Origin: Niallia taxi
GTDB taxonomy: Bacteria; Bacillota; Bacilli; Bacillales; Cytobacillaceae
Assembly (NCBI RefSeq): GCF_004005475.1
Contig: NZ_RZTZ01000011.1
Location: forward strand, 86,711 to 150,710
DNA length: 64,000 nucleotides
Reading direction: 5' to 3'
Positions 52,075 to 60,750 of the stretch are shown here, piece after piece (within the stretch, counting starts at the first letter, position 1; each line of letters starts with the position of its first letter). Below the pieces are notes generated by a model that saw only the letters and a list, made by a program, of their open reading frames with translations, did no database searches and was not told where the DNA came from. Both the position numbers and the translations under genes were made by a program.

Positions 52075-53708
52075 TAAGACCAGCTCCGGAATTTCGCAGG
52101 TGGCACGTAAAGACCCTCTGACCAATCTACTAGATCACTAACAGACTGTGCGGCAAGCAGGGAGCGTTTAGCTTGCTGTCTGGCAATGCCGAGATCCTCT
52201 GGATAGGCGACAATGCCTTGGTCTCTTAGAACTCTAACGTCCTTTTCTTTGCTTTCCATTCCTAAAGGCGTTACACCGGCGATTGCAGCAAGGGCTTTTT
52301 TCCGTTCTTCTAAGCTATCAGACTTATAAAGATAAGCGATGCCTTCTTCCGTAATTACATGTGTCACATCATCGCCGTAAATCATCGTTGGTGTAACCGC
52401 AAGACCTGATTGTGTTTTTACTTGTATCGCATCTAAAGAATCAACAAACACAGGCTTTTTATTTGCACCAAATGTTTCGACCATTTGCACAACAAGCTTT
52501 CGGCCCTTCGCAAGCTCATGCGGTTTTTCAATCATATCAAGCCATGCTGGTGTTGCATGACGGCGTCCGCGTGGATCATGCCCCATATTTGGTGCACCGC
52601 CAAAACCTGCTAACCGTCCTGCGGTTACAGTTGAAGAGTTTGCTTGAGCGTCCATTTGCAGTGTGGAACCGATAAACATATCAACCGCAAATTGGCCCGC
52701 TACTTGGCATAATGCACGATTGGAGCGCATCGATCCGTCTTTACCGACGAAAAATATATCAGGTCTTGCCGCAATATACTTCTCCATGCCGACTTCACTG
52801 CCGAAGCTGTGAATACTCTCGACCCAGCCGCTTTCAATTGCCGGTATTAATGTTGGATGAGGATTTAATGCCCAGTTTCTAGCAATCTTTCCTTTTAAGC
52901 CGAGCTGTTCCCCGTATGTTGGCAGCAATAGCTCGATAGCGGCTGTATTAAAGCCAATTCCATGATTTAAGGATTGCACCTGATGCTTTCCATACACCCC
53001 TTTAATTGCCATCATACCCATCAACACTTGTAATTCGGTAATATTTTGCGGATCACGTGTAAACAGTGCTTCAATAACATATGGCTTATCAGCTTTAACA
53101 ACCACATCGACCCATGAACCTGGTATATCAACACGAGGCAATTCATCGACAATATCATTGACCTGTACAATGACAATTCCGTCTTTAAAAGCAGCCGCTT
53201 CTACAATCGTCGGTGTCTCTTCTGTGTTATTGCCTGTATATAAGTTTCCGTCTCGATCTGCTTTATCTGCCGCAACTAATACGACATCTGGGATTAAATC
53301 GATAAACAATCGTCCAAACAACTCTAAGTATGTATGTATATCGCCTAGCTTCAACGTGCCATCCTCAATCATTTGCGCAACACGCAGGCTTTGCGAACCA
53401 GAATAGGAAAAATCAATTTTCGAGGCAATTCCGTAGTCAAAAATATCTAAATGTTCAGGCATTGAAATGCTCGACATAATCATATGCAGTTCATTTACCT
53501 TAGAAGGATCTACTTCTAATAGTTTTTTAGAAAGGAAGGATGCTTGCTTTTGATTATCCCCTTCTAACACTACCTTCGAGCCTGGTTCAATCAGCAGCTC
53601 CATTAATTCCACAATCCGCGATGTGTTTACAAATTTTCCGTTCAGCAAGCGGCTTGCTTTTTCTAATTTAGCTCGTTTTTTATCACGCTTTTGCGTCCAT
53701 TTATTCAC
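52074..53708 (-). CDS. mdcA: Malonate decarboxylase alpha subunit MdcA
   Basis: A 544-residue acetyl-S-ACP:malonate ACP transferase. LEGDNQKQASFLSKKL, GSQSLRVAQMIEDGTLKLGDIHTYLELFGRLFIDLIPDV and RLAGFGGAPNMGHDPRGRRHATPAWLDM are typical. It exchanges malonate for acetate on the MdcC thioester. The GTG at 53708 lies 8 bases after AAGGAG and overlaps the mdcH stop (GTGA). Confidence 0.92.
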   Translation of the reverse strand: MNKWTQKRDKKRAKLEKASRLLNGKFVNTSRIVELMELLIEPGSKVVLEGDNQKQASFLSKKLLEVDPSKVNELHMIMSSISMPEHLDIFDYGIASKIDFSYSGSQSLRVAQMIEDGTLKLGDIHTYLELFGRLFIDLIPDVVLVAADKADRDGNLYTGNNTEETPTIVEAAAFKDGIVIVQVNDIVDELPRVDIPGSWVDVVVKADKPYVIEALFTRDPQNITELQVLMGMMAIKGVYGKHQVQSLNHGIGFNTAAIELLLPTYGEQLGLKGKIARNWALNPHPTLIPAIESGWVESIHSFGSEVGMEKYIAARPDIFFVGKDGSMRSNRALCQVAGQFAVDMFIGSTLQMDAQANSSTVTAGRLAGFGGAPNMGHDPRGRRHATPAWLDMIEKPHELAKGRKLVVQMVETFGANKKPVFVDSLDAIQVKTQSGLAVTPTMIYGDDVTHVITEEGIAYLYKSDSLEERKKALAAIAGVTPLGMESKEKDVRVLRDQGIVAYPEDLGIARQQAKRSLLAAQSVSDLVDWSEGLYVPPAKFRSWS

Positions 53709-54616
53709 TCTGCTTGCTCCTTCCATTTATTAATCAAGTATCGTGTTGCTTCAAGACCGACCTCACCGGCAGCGATTTGCTTTGTTGTTCCATGTGCTTG
53801 CTTAACAAGGTTTGTTAAAACATTACCAGGCGGCATTTCTACAAAAGTATCCGCGCCCGACTCTACACATATCTCAGCCATATCGTGCCAGCGCACAGGA
53901 TATGCAACATTTAAAGCTAAGTCTTCAGCAATTTTGTCTTTTTGTCTTAAAATCCTTCCAGTGTGATTTGCTAAATAAGGAATTTTCGGATTATTTAAGG
54001 TGAACGTTCCTACTAACTCCAGCAGCTCTTGTGAAACATCAGCCATTAATGGGCAGTGTGATGGGATTGCTACTTTAAGAATTGTTGTTTTTCTGGCGCC
54101 GAGCTTTTGGGCATGTTGGAAAGCTGTATGAATACCTTCAACTGATCCAGACACAGCAATTTGCTGTTCGTCGTTAATATTAGACAGATACACCGGCAAT
54201 GCTTCTGTATGCGAAAGCTCAACTGCCTTTTTCACCTCTCGCTCAGTAAGACCGCTGATAACACCCATTCCATAACCGTCTGGATATGCTTCCTCAATAA
54301 GCTTCGCTCGCTGATATACTAGTTTAATAGCATCGTCAAAAGTCAATACATCCGCAATAACAGCCGCCGCAAATGCACCAATCGAATGTCCTGCCACAAA
54401 CTGAGGCTGAATTCCCTGCTTCATTAACTCTCTTGCTGCTGCTACTCCTTTCACAAACAAAGCCAACTGCACCCAGAAAGTCGATTGAAAAGCGTCCTCA
54501 TCATCTCTTAAATTAAATCTAATATTCTTTTTGGCATGATTCACATAGTCTGGCACATCACTCAGCATTCCAGGAATTTGTGCACCTTGCCCTGGAAAGG
54601 TAAAGACAATTTTCAT
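53705..54616 (-). CDS. mdcH: Malonyl-CoA:ACP transacylase MdcH
   Basis: A 303-residue FabD-like acyltransferase. FTFPGQGAQIPGML at the N-terminus, nucleophile Ser in VAGHSIGAFAAAV near residue 85, and the active-site His in IPSHCPLM. It starts the catalytic cycle by placing a malonyl group on MdcC. The ATG at 54616 has TAGGAGCG upstream; a longer frame begins at 54643 without support. First gene of the operon, divergent from the LysR regulator. Confidence 0.9.
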   Translation of the reverse strand: MKIVFTFPGQGAQIPGMLSDVPDYVNHAKKNIRFNLRDDEDAFQSTFWVQLALFVKGVAAARELMKQGIQPQFVAGHSIGAFAAAVIADVLTFDDAIKLVYQRAKLIEEAYPDGYGMGVISGLTEREVKKAVELSHTEALPVYLSNINDEQQIAVSGSVEGIHTAFQHAQKLGARKTTILKVAIPSHCPLMADVSQELLELVGTFTLNNPKIPYLANHTGRILRQKDKIAEDLALNVAYPVRWHDMAEICVESGADTFVEMPPGNVLTNLVKQAHGTTKQIAAGEVGLEATRYLINKWKEQAE

Positions 54617-54708
54617 GCTTTTCGCTCCTAAAAGTTTATACAATTCTTTACAATCTTTATTTTAATGTGTTTCAATAAAAAATAAAAATATATTTTCGGC
54701 ACCTATTA

Positions 54709-54724
54709 ATAACCAAATGGTTAT
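54709..54724. promoter_or_regulatory. Inverted repeat in the mdcH/mdcR divergent region
   Basis: ATAACC-AAAT-GGTTAT, 16 bases upstream of the LysR-type start and overlapping its ribosome-site region. It is a likely binding site for the regulator on its own gene. Confidence 0.5.
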
Positions 54725-54739
54725 AAGGAGATTTTCGAT

Positions 54740-55615
54740 ATGGATTTACTGCAGTTAAGATACTTCCAAGTAACAGCAAAGCATGAAAATATCACACATG
54801 CTGCCAATGAACTATTAATATCACAGCCTGCTCTCAGTAAAATGATCCGCAAGCTTGAGACAGAATTGGATATAAAGCTGTTTGATCGGAAAGGAAAAAA
54901 CATTTTTCTCAACACAGCTGGCGAAAAATTTTTAAAATGGGTAAATTTATCACTCTACGCCCTAGATCAAGGCGTGTCAGAAATGAAAGACATTAAAAAC
55001 GGGCAAATGGATACGATTACCCTTTATGTAACAGTCGGTTCGATGCTGCTACCAAAGCTACTCCAGCAGTTTCGAACTAAGTTCCCAAAAACACGCTTTA
55101 ATTTAACACAGCACACGAATAAAAGTATTAGCTACAATTTTGCGATTACCTCCGAACCATTAGAGGGTAATGAGCATATCGTCTTACTGGAAGAAGAAAT
55201 ATTACTTGGTGTTCCTATCTCTCATCCGTTAAGCCATTTAGACTCCGTATCTCTCAAGGACTTGGAGAAAGAGAAATTTATCAGCTTAACGAGTGGCAAA
55301 CCATTGCGGCACACAACTAATAAACTATTCGAACAAGTACATTATGAGCCAGATATTATTTTCGAAAGTGATGATCCAGCTACAGTACGAGGACTGATTC
55401 AAGAAGGACTTGGAATATCCTTCATCCCATCTATTCTTTGGAAAAATGTCAGGCAGGATCCCCTTAAGCTGCTGCATATTAGCGAACCAGAATGCAAACG
55501 GACGATTTATTTATGCTATCCAAGCGGGCATTCGTTTACAAATGTGGAGAAATCATTGTTCGATTTTCTCGTTGGTTTTTTTGAAGAACAGATTAGTGAA
55601 TCACAAGGTCATTGA
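54740..55615 (+). CDS. mdcR: LysR family regulator of the malonate operon (MdcR-like)
   Basis: A 291-residue LysR-type activator. The HTH contains LRYFQVTAKHENITHAANELLISQPALSKMIRKLETELDIKLFDRKG. The C-terminal periplasmic-binding-like effector domain starts near residue 90, with DSVSLKDLEKEKFISLTSG and RGLIQEGLGISFIPSILW. The ribosome site is AAGGAG. Divergent transcription from mdcH suggests it activates the mdc operon in response to malonate. Confidence 0.85.
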   Translation: MDLLQLRYFQVTAKHENITHAANELLISQPALSKMIRKLETELDIKLFDRKGKNIFLNTAGEKFLKWVNLSLYALDQGVSEMKDIKNGQMDTITLYVTVGSMLLPKLLQQFRTKFPKTRFNLTQHTNKSISYNFAITSEPLEGNEHIVLLEEEILLGVPISHPLSHLDSVSLKDLEKEKFISLTSGKPLRHTTNKLFEQVHYEPDIIFESDDPATVRGLIQEGLGISFIPSILWKNVRQDPLKLLHISEPECKRTIYLCYPSGHSFTNVEKSLFDFLVGFFEEQISESQGH

Positions 55616-55640
55616 AGCTCCCAATCTTCAATGGCTTTTA
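55610..55640 (+). terminator. Terminator of the LysR-type gene
   Basis: CATTGAAG / CTTCAATG perfect stem, 8-nt loop, followed by GCTTTTATT. The ascending arm includes the stop codon. Confidence 0.7.
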
Positions 55641-55694
55641 TTATGTTGAAATATGTTGATATTTATCTGTTAACTTACAAGGAAATGCTTAATC

Positions 55695-55723
55695 TTGTCA
55701 AATATTATCAGAATTTTTATATA
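55695..55723 (+). promoter_or_regulatory. SigA promoter of the aldehyde dehydrogenase gene
   Basis: -35 TTGTCA (55695-55700), 17-base spacer, -10 TATATA (55718-55723). Confidence 0.65.
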
Positions 55724-55766
55724 AGTAATTGTTGTTTCCTTATTTTCACAGTGTTAACATTATTTT

Positions 55767-55780
55767 TGTAAGCGATTACA
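55767..55780 (+). promoter_or_regulatory. Perfect cre site in the aldehyde dehydrogenase leader
   Basis: TGTAAGCGATTACA matches all 14 positions of TGWAARCGNTWNCW. It lies about 45 bases downstream of the -10 and 6 bases before the ribosome-binding site, so CcpA would act as a roadblock. Confidence 0.75.
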
Positions 55781-55799
55781 AATCATAAGGAGGAGTTAC

Positions 55800-57284
55800 A
55801 TGACTCAATTATCTGGATTGCTAAAAGAAAAGGTAGAAAGATTCCTTAACGGCCAGAAAAAACTATTTATTAACGGTGAATTTGTTGAAAGCACCTCACA
55901 AAAAACCTTCGATACATACAACCCGGCAACAGGAGAGGTTTTAGCAACTGTTTTTGAAGCAGGCCCAGAAGACATCGACCGTGCTGTCAAAGCAGCCCGC
56001 AAAGCATTCAATGAAGGCCCTTGGTCTAAAATAAGCGCATCTGAGAGAAGCCGCCTCATGTACAAACTCGCAGATTTAATGGAAGAAAACAGTGCCGAGC
56101 TAGCACAACTCGAAACATTAGATAACGGCAAGCCAATCCGCGAAACAACAAATGCCGATATCCCACTGGCAGTCGAGCATATGCGCTACTACGCAGGCTG
56201 GTCCACAAAAATCGTCGGGCAAACAATCCCTGTCAGCGGACCATTCCTAAACTACACACGCCATGAAGCAGTCGGAGTAGTCGGCCAAATCATTCCATGG
56301 AACTTCCCGCTCCTAATGGCAATGTGGAAGCTCGGTGCTGCACTCGCAACAGGCTGTACCGTCGTCCTGAAACCAGCCGAACAAACACCACTGTCAGCCC
56401 TTTACCTCGCAGAATTAATCCAACAAGCCGGCTTCCCAGAAGGCGTCGTCAACATCGTCCCAGGCTTTGGCGAAACAGCAGGCCAGCCGCTAGTAGATCA
56501 CCCATTAGTAGATAAAATCGCCTTCACCGGATCGACTGAAGTCGGTAAATTAATTATGGCAAATGCCTCTAAAACATTGAAACGAGTTACATTGGAGCTT
56601 GGCGGAAAATCACCGAACATCATCCTGCCAGATGCAGATTTATCAAAGGCTATTCCAGGTGCACTTAACGGCGTCATGTTTAACCAAGGACAGGTTTGCT
56701 GTGCCGGTTCCCGTGTGTTTATTCAGAAGAAGCATTTTGATAATGTCGTTGCAGATATGGCATCACATGCAAAAAACATTCAACAAGGTGCAGGTATTCA
56801 TGCAGATACAGAAATTGGACCACTAGTTTCTGTTGAACAGCAGAATCGAGTACTTGGCTATATTGAAAAAGGCCTAAACGAAGGTGCACAGCTTGTAGTT
56901 GGCGGTACTAAGCCACAAGAGCAAGGCTACTTCGTTTCCCCTACGATATTCGCTGATGTACGCGATGAAATGACCATTGCGAAGGAAGAAATCTTCGGAC
57001 CGGTTATTTCAGCAATGCCGTATGATGATTTAGATGAGTTGATTAACCGTGCTAACAGCAGTGAGTATGGCTTAGCAGCAGGAGTGTGGACGCAAAATGT
57101 TGGCAAAGCCCATTATATTGCGAGCAAGCTCCGTGCCGGAACTGTTTGGGTGAATTGTTATAATACGTTTGATGCAGCTTCTCCGTTTGGAGGATATAAG
57201 CAGTCTGGTATTGGGCGTGAGATGGGATCTTATGCATTGGAGAATTATACGGAGGTTAAGAGTGTTTGGGTTTCTTTGGATTAA
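55800..57284 (+). CDS. NAD-dependent aldehyde dehydrogenase (DhaS-like)
   Basis: A 494-residue ALDH. Cofactor segment IIPWNFPLLMAMWKLGAALATGC, FTGSTEVGKLI, general-base Glu in LELGGKSPNII, and catalytic Cys in NQGQVCCAGSR (two adjacent Cys). It ends with the SPFGGYKQSGIGREMGSYALENYTEVKSVWV block of ALDH1/DhaS types. Preceded by AAGGAGGAG. The substrate is a general aliphatic or betaine-type aldehyde. The perfect cre shows it is catabolite-repressed. The codon usage from about 56000 to 56520 is richer in C-ending codons than the rest of the gene. Confidence 0.92.
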   Translation: MTQLSGLLKEKVERFLNGQKKLFINGEFVESTSQKTFDTYNPATGEVLATVFEAGPEDIDRAVKAARKAFNEGPWSKISASERSRLMYKLADLMEENSAELAQLETLDNGKPIRETTNADIPLAVEHMRYYAGWSTKIVGQTIPVSGPFLNYTRHEAVGVVGQIIPWNFPLLMAMWKLGAALATGCTVVLKPAEQTPLSALYLAELIQQAGFPEGVVNIVPGFGETAGQPLVDHPLVDKIAFTGSTEVGKLIMANASKTLKRVTLELGGKSPNIILPDADLSKAIPGALNGVMFNQGQVCCAGSRVFIQKKHFDNVVADMASHAKNIQQGAGIHADTEIGPLVSVEQQNRVLGYIEKGLNEGAQLVVGGTKPQEQGYFVSPTIFADVRDEMTIAKEEIFGPVISAMPYDDLDELINRANSSEYGLAAGVWTQNVGKAHYIASKLRAGTVWVNCYNTFDAASPFGGYKQSGIGREMGSYALENYTEVKSVWVSLD

Positions 57285-57305
57285 GATGTTAATAATATAT
57301 GTTTG

Positions 57306-57335
57306 GAAGGTACTGGGTTCCAGTACCTTCTTGCA
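57306..57335 (+). terminator. Terminator of the aldehyde dehydrogenase gene
   Basis: GAAGGTACTGG / CCAGTACCTTC 11-bp perfect stem with 3-nt loop; the tail TTGCATTTT is only moderately T-rich. Confidence 0.75.
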
Positions 57336-57451
57336 TTTTCGAAAGATGAAAGTGCGATGGATATTTCTAACAATATTAAGAAAAAGAAGTAGCTCTGAAT
57401 AGGAACTCCCCCTTAATTATGCAACTCCAGAAATCTAAATTCTAGCTAATT

Positions 57452-57652
57452 TTATTTAGTTTCTTCCTCTTCCTCAGTGTTAATTTTATTCAATATGATA
57501 CAAGCTAATCCAGTAATAGCAAGAGGAATAAAAGCTTCGTAAACCTCTGACAAATCATCTTTAATAGCGTAGACTATTAATGCAAGGATGGAGACAATGG
57601 TATATAGAACTATTATTATCGTATTCATTACGAATCTTGGTTTATTTTTCAT
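57452..57652 (-). CDS. Small membrane protein, unknown function
   Basis: 66 residues. Two predicted membrane helices (about 8-28 and 40-55) and an acidic C-terminal tail (NKINTEEEEETK). AAAGGA lies 6 bases before the ATG, so it is probably expressed. I do not recognise a family. It starts an accessory patch of small minus-strand genes after the aldehyde dehydrogenase. Confidence 0.55.
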   Translation of the reverse strand: MKNKPRFVMNTIIIVLYTIVSILALIVYAIKDDLSEVYEAFIPLAITGLACIILNKINTEEEEETK

Positions 57653-57810
57653 ACTTGTCCTTTTCTAAAAACTAAAATATTTTCAATGAATCTTTTCTGT
57701 ACAAAAATGCTAACTTACAGAAATTTCTTCCGCACAAAACTGAGGCACCAAGTTGAGCTACACAAGAGTTTTAACCTTTATTTTTTACTTTTCTAACAAA
57801 TGTTTACTAA

Positions 57811-58368
57811 CTACTTTAATAAACCAAACATATCTAAATTCTCTAGATAAAATTGAAAGTAATCATCATTTAAATCTGCCTCGTATTCTGCAGTACCCTG
57901 TTCTAAAAGTGAGCCGACTATCATTGCATTCAAGTAACGATTGATAAGCATACTGTTTCCTCTTACAAGAAATTCAGAAATATATTTATTGTCTTTACTC
58001 TCAAGGATTATATTTATTCTTTTGCCTTCTTGTTCTGCTATTAAAATTTGATTATAACTATATTCATCTTTTTTAATTTTTTTACTGCTGAGTGGAAACT
58101 TAATATTATCTATAACTTGTTCCTGTTGATCTGCTTTTTCTTCTTCTGTAAAAACTTTGCTTAAAACATTTGCATTGCTGATACTAAGACATAACGTAAT
58201 TTTATTATAATCTAACTGATCATCATTAACTAAGTCCAATAATTCTTCTTTTTGAAATTCAGTAGCTTCATATTTTCTTTTTACTCTTTCTACTACTTGG
58301 TCTTTAGTAAAGGTTAGTTTATGCTTCCTATTTAGGTACTTTTTATAAAGATTTTTATAGTCAACCAA
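57811..58368 (-). CDS. Hypothetical protein, 185 residues
   Basis: A soluble, charged protein with no signal or membrane segment. The N-terminus (LYKKYLNRKHKLTFTKDQVVERVKRKYEATEFQKEELLDLV) is basic and probably helical; the C-terminus is acidic (YEADLNDDYFQFYLENLDMFG). The start is a TTG with a weak AGTAGG site. No family is recognised. Neighbours include an Imm3-like protein, so a role in a toxin-immunity island is possible but unproven. Confidence 0.55.
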   Translation of the reverse strand: MVDYKNLYKKYLNRKHKLTFTKDQVVERVKRKYEATEFQKEELLDLVNDDQLDYNKITLCLSISNANVLSKVFTEEEKADQQEQVIDNIKFPLSSKKIKKDEYSYNQILIAEQEGKRINIILESKDNKYISEFLVRGNSMLINRYLNAMIVGSLLEQGTAEYEADLNDDYFQFYLENLDMFGLLK

Positions 58369-58557
58369 TATATTTACCTACTTTCTATTACTTTACAGGA
58401 CTTTATAAAAACATGAGCTTTTGAAGTTCTTTTTATATCTAGTACTTCAATTGCATAACTCTAGCACATATAAAAACATCTGTTCCCTAATCGAGAAATC
58501 AAGTGAGTTAATTATATTAGTAATCATCGATTAAATATTTTCTTTGTTAGCAATTAA

Positions 58558-58914
58558 CTACTCAGAATAAGGGTTATAATCTATCTCGGCCTTGCTAAGA
58601 CCGTCTAGTACTTTCTCTAACCTCATAGTCAAGTCTGCTAATTCTTCATCTGTCAGTTCGTTTGTAACATCTGCCTCTTTAAACATATTTAATCTCTTTG
58701 TTATACCTTCAACGTAACCAATGAAAACTTTATTATAGGTGATTAAAATCTCTCCTATAGCAACATCTACAATAATATCCTCTATTTTTCCTAAGTTATT
58801 AAAATCATCTGCTAACCTTGCTATTGCATGACTATGTCCTCTATTTTGAGATAAAAATTCTTGGTATACTTCTTGAATTGTTTCAAATAACTCGTTATAT
58901 GTCCAATCTTCCAT
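58558..58914 (-). CDS. Imm3-like immunity protein
   Basis: 118 residues. The opening MEDWTYNELFETIQEVYQEFLSQNRGHSHAIARLADDFNNL matches the pattern I know for Imm3 immunity proteins of polymorphic toxin systems (W-x-Y-x-x-L … I-x-E … gR … A-x-A). The ATG at 58914 follows GGAGAG; an ATG at 58929 overlaps that site. No toxin gene is next to it. Family recognition is from memory of the pattern and is moderate. Confidence 0.6.
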   Translation of the reverse strand: MEDWTYNELFETIQEVYQEFLSQNRGHSHAIARLADDFNNLGKIEDIIVDVAIGEILITYNKVFIGYVEGITKRLNMFKEADVTNELTDEELADLTMRLEKVLDGLSKAEIDYNPYSE

Positions 58915-58932
58915 TAAAAATCTCTCCATTAC

Positions 58933-59145
58933 TTACATATTAGTTTGGTTTTTAGACTTAATTAATGATTCTGCTTTTTCATCTTGGTCCTCATCTTTAA
59001 ATAGTTCCCATCCTAATACCGCTTCTCTATTATCTATTTTACTCTTTATATCGAATAAGCTTAAAAATGTATTCTTTCTTACAGTTGGTATGTACTTTGT
59101 AACATTATTATCTTTCTCTACAATCATAAATATTTTTGACATCAT
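58933..59145 (-). CDS. Small hypothetical protein upstream of Imm3-like gene
   Basis: 70 residues, beginning MMSKIFMIVEKDNNVTKYIPTVRKNTFLSLFDIKSKIDNR. AAGGGTGG lies 5-6 bases before the ATG at 59145; a GTG at 59154 is also in frame. It is 18 bases upstream of the Imm3-like gene and probably in the same transcript. No family recognised. It could be a second small immunity protein. Confidence 0.5.
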   Translation of the reverse strand: MMSKIFMIVEKDNNVTKYIPTVRKNTFLSLFDIKSKIDNREAVLGWELFKDEDQDEKAESLIKSKNQTNM

Positions 59146-59326
59146 TTTGTCCACCCTTAAAAATCATTTTCAATAGACTCATTTAATGGCTTACCTGGTA
59201 AGCTCTAATTTATAACTAACGCCATGCCATTTTTGGAGAGTCAAGGCCAGTTGAATCTTCCTAATGGGTATAAATAACTGTATAATCAGCATCATTAACT
59301 TGCATACCGATTTAAGTATTTGATAG

Positions 59327-59416
59327 TTATATGCATGTAGGCCAGCAAGTCCAACTAAATTCATTGTATGTTACTACATTCGTATTAACATTTGGTGAAC
59401 CTTTAAGTGTCTCCAT
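59327..59416 (-). CDS. Tiny ORF or decayed gene fragment after the DUF1672 locus
   Basis: A 29-codon frame starting at ATG 59416 with AGGTGA 5 bases upstream, 13 bases after the DUF1672 stop. The peptide begins METLKGSPNVNTNVVTYNEF and contains T-C-W-P-T-C. Beyond its stop, coding-like residues continue in shifted frames (for example DADYTVIYTH, TGLDSPKMAWR) with several stops down to about 59190. It is more likely a remnant of a larger gene than a functional peptide. Confidence 0.3.
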   Translation of the reverse strand: METLKGSPNVNTNVVTYNEFSWTCWPTCI

Positions 59417-59429
59417 ATATTCACCTGCT

Positions 59430-60344
59430 TTATTCCTTAGTTATGTAATCTGGAAAACCGCGTTTCAATGAGTTTTCTTTAGCCCCTTCAGCACTTTGTT
59501 TATCAATAAAGTTATCATTGAGCGAGAAGCTATAGGTACCACTCGGTATTGAATCCATCTCCTCTAACTCTTTTGTAACTTGGTTGAAGATTTTTTCACT
59601 TGGTTTTGCCTGCTTGTCAGCCATAAATAACTGAATATTAATTTTGAAATTTTCAGCTTTAAACAAGTTCGCATCATAGGCATTCCGCAAATTTTCTGCA
59701 CTTTCATCAGGATTGCTTATAAAAAGGTCATAAACAGGTTTAATCGCCTCTTCTTTACTTGTTAGCGCTAAAAAATAATACGGAGTCATATATCCATGTC
59801 CACCAACATTTTGGAGAGCTTCTTTTGTTTTACCAGTAACTTGCCCTTTTGCTGCAAGCGACTCAAGGTAACTATCAAGCTTTTTGAATTCTTCATTAAA
59901 AATCATGTGATATAATCCGCCTTTAATGGCATTTTCCACCTGGTATTCTTCTGCCCAAATTTTATCTGTCAACACTTGCTTTCCTTGTTCATCAATTGGT
60001 ACAACGGCATAAGTATAGAAATGTACTTTCCCTTTGGATTCTACAAAAATCGTTGCCCCTTCACTGCTACCGACTACATTATGTACATAAACATCCGTTT
60101 TATAGTTATCCTAAAAAAACTTTAAAGCTGCTTCTTCTATCTGGTTTTTGTACTTTTCAGCAAGTTTATCGGCATCTTTTCCATAGGAAAGAGCATAACC
60201 TTCGCCTATATAATCCTGAACGCTCAACAAGCTGTCGTTAAAAGGTTCAGCTTGTGTTTCTTTAGTATTATTCATACCAGAACAGCCTCCAAGCATTATT
60301 GATAACCCAATACTGCAGAGCAAAATTTTTATATTCTTGACCAT
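59430..60344 (-). pseudogene. DUF1672 lipoprotein gene interrupted by one in-frame TAG
   Basis: Two frames, 60111-60344 and 59430-59975, are in the same phase and joined by 45 codons that read as normal protein (DNYKTDVYVHNVVGSSEGA … VHFYTYAVVPIDEQGKQV). They form one gene of about 304 codons with a single TAG at 60111-60113. The N-terminal part has a lipoprotein signal ending in MLGGC (Cys near 21) and the family's VQDYIGEGYALSYGKD. The C-terminal part has YHMIFNEEFKKLDSYLESL and GHGYMTPYYF. The start ATG 60344 is preceded by GGTGGAG. One base change explains the break; the rest is intact, so the lesion is recent. Confidence 0.8.
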
Positions 60345-60750
60345 AGTTAGTATCTCCACCCTAAAGGACTGTTCCATATCTATAATTGATTGTAGCGAAT
60401 AAAGTTATATATTTACAATTCAAAAGGTGAAAAATCACCCTTTTTAAGCAGAAAAGAGGAAAGTCAGGAATAGGCTCCTCATTAGCTTACTTAAAAAGAT
60501 AAGAAGGTAATCAAACGTAGTATAAAAATGGAAGATTACTTGATAGATATGGTTCACTTTTTAATGCTGACAGCATATTTTTGAACGTTAATTATTAAAC
60601 CCTGAACCAATTGAAAGGGTATAAACTCCCATGACAAAAAGGAAATAATTGTTTATACTCACTTTTGGTAAGTTCTTCCTTTGTATTAAAGGATGGGAGA
60701 ACAAATAATAGCTATTCATTATATGGCTAATAACATCGGGGGAAACAGAT
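60345..60750. other. Intergenic region between divergent lipoprotein genes
   Basis: About 400 bases without a supported gene. It presumably holds promoters for the DUF1672 gene (minus) and the plus-strand lipoprotein. No clear operator or structured RNA is seen. Confidence 0.5.
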
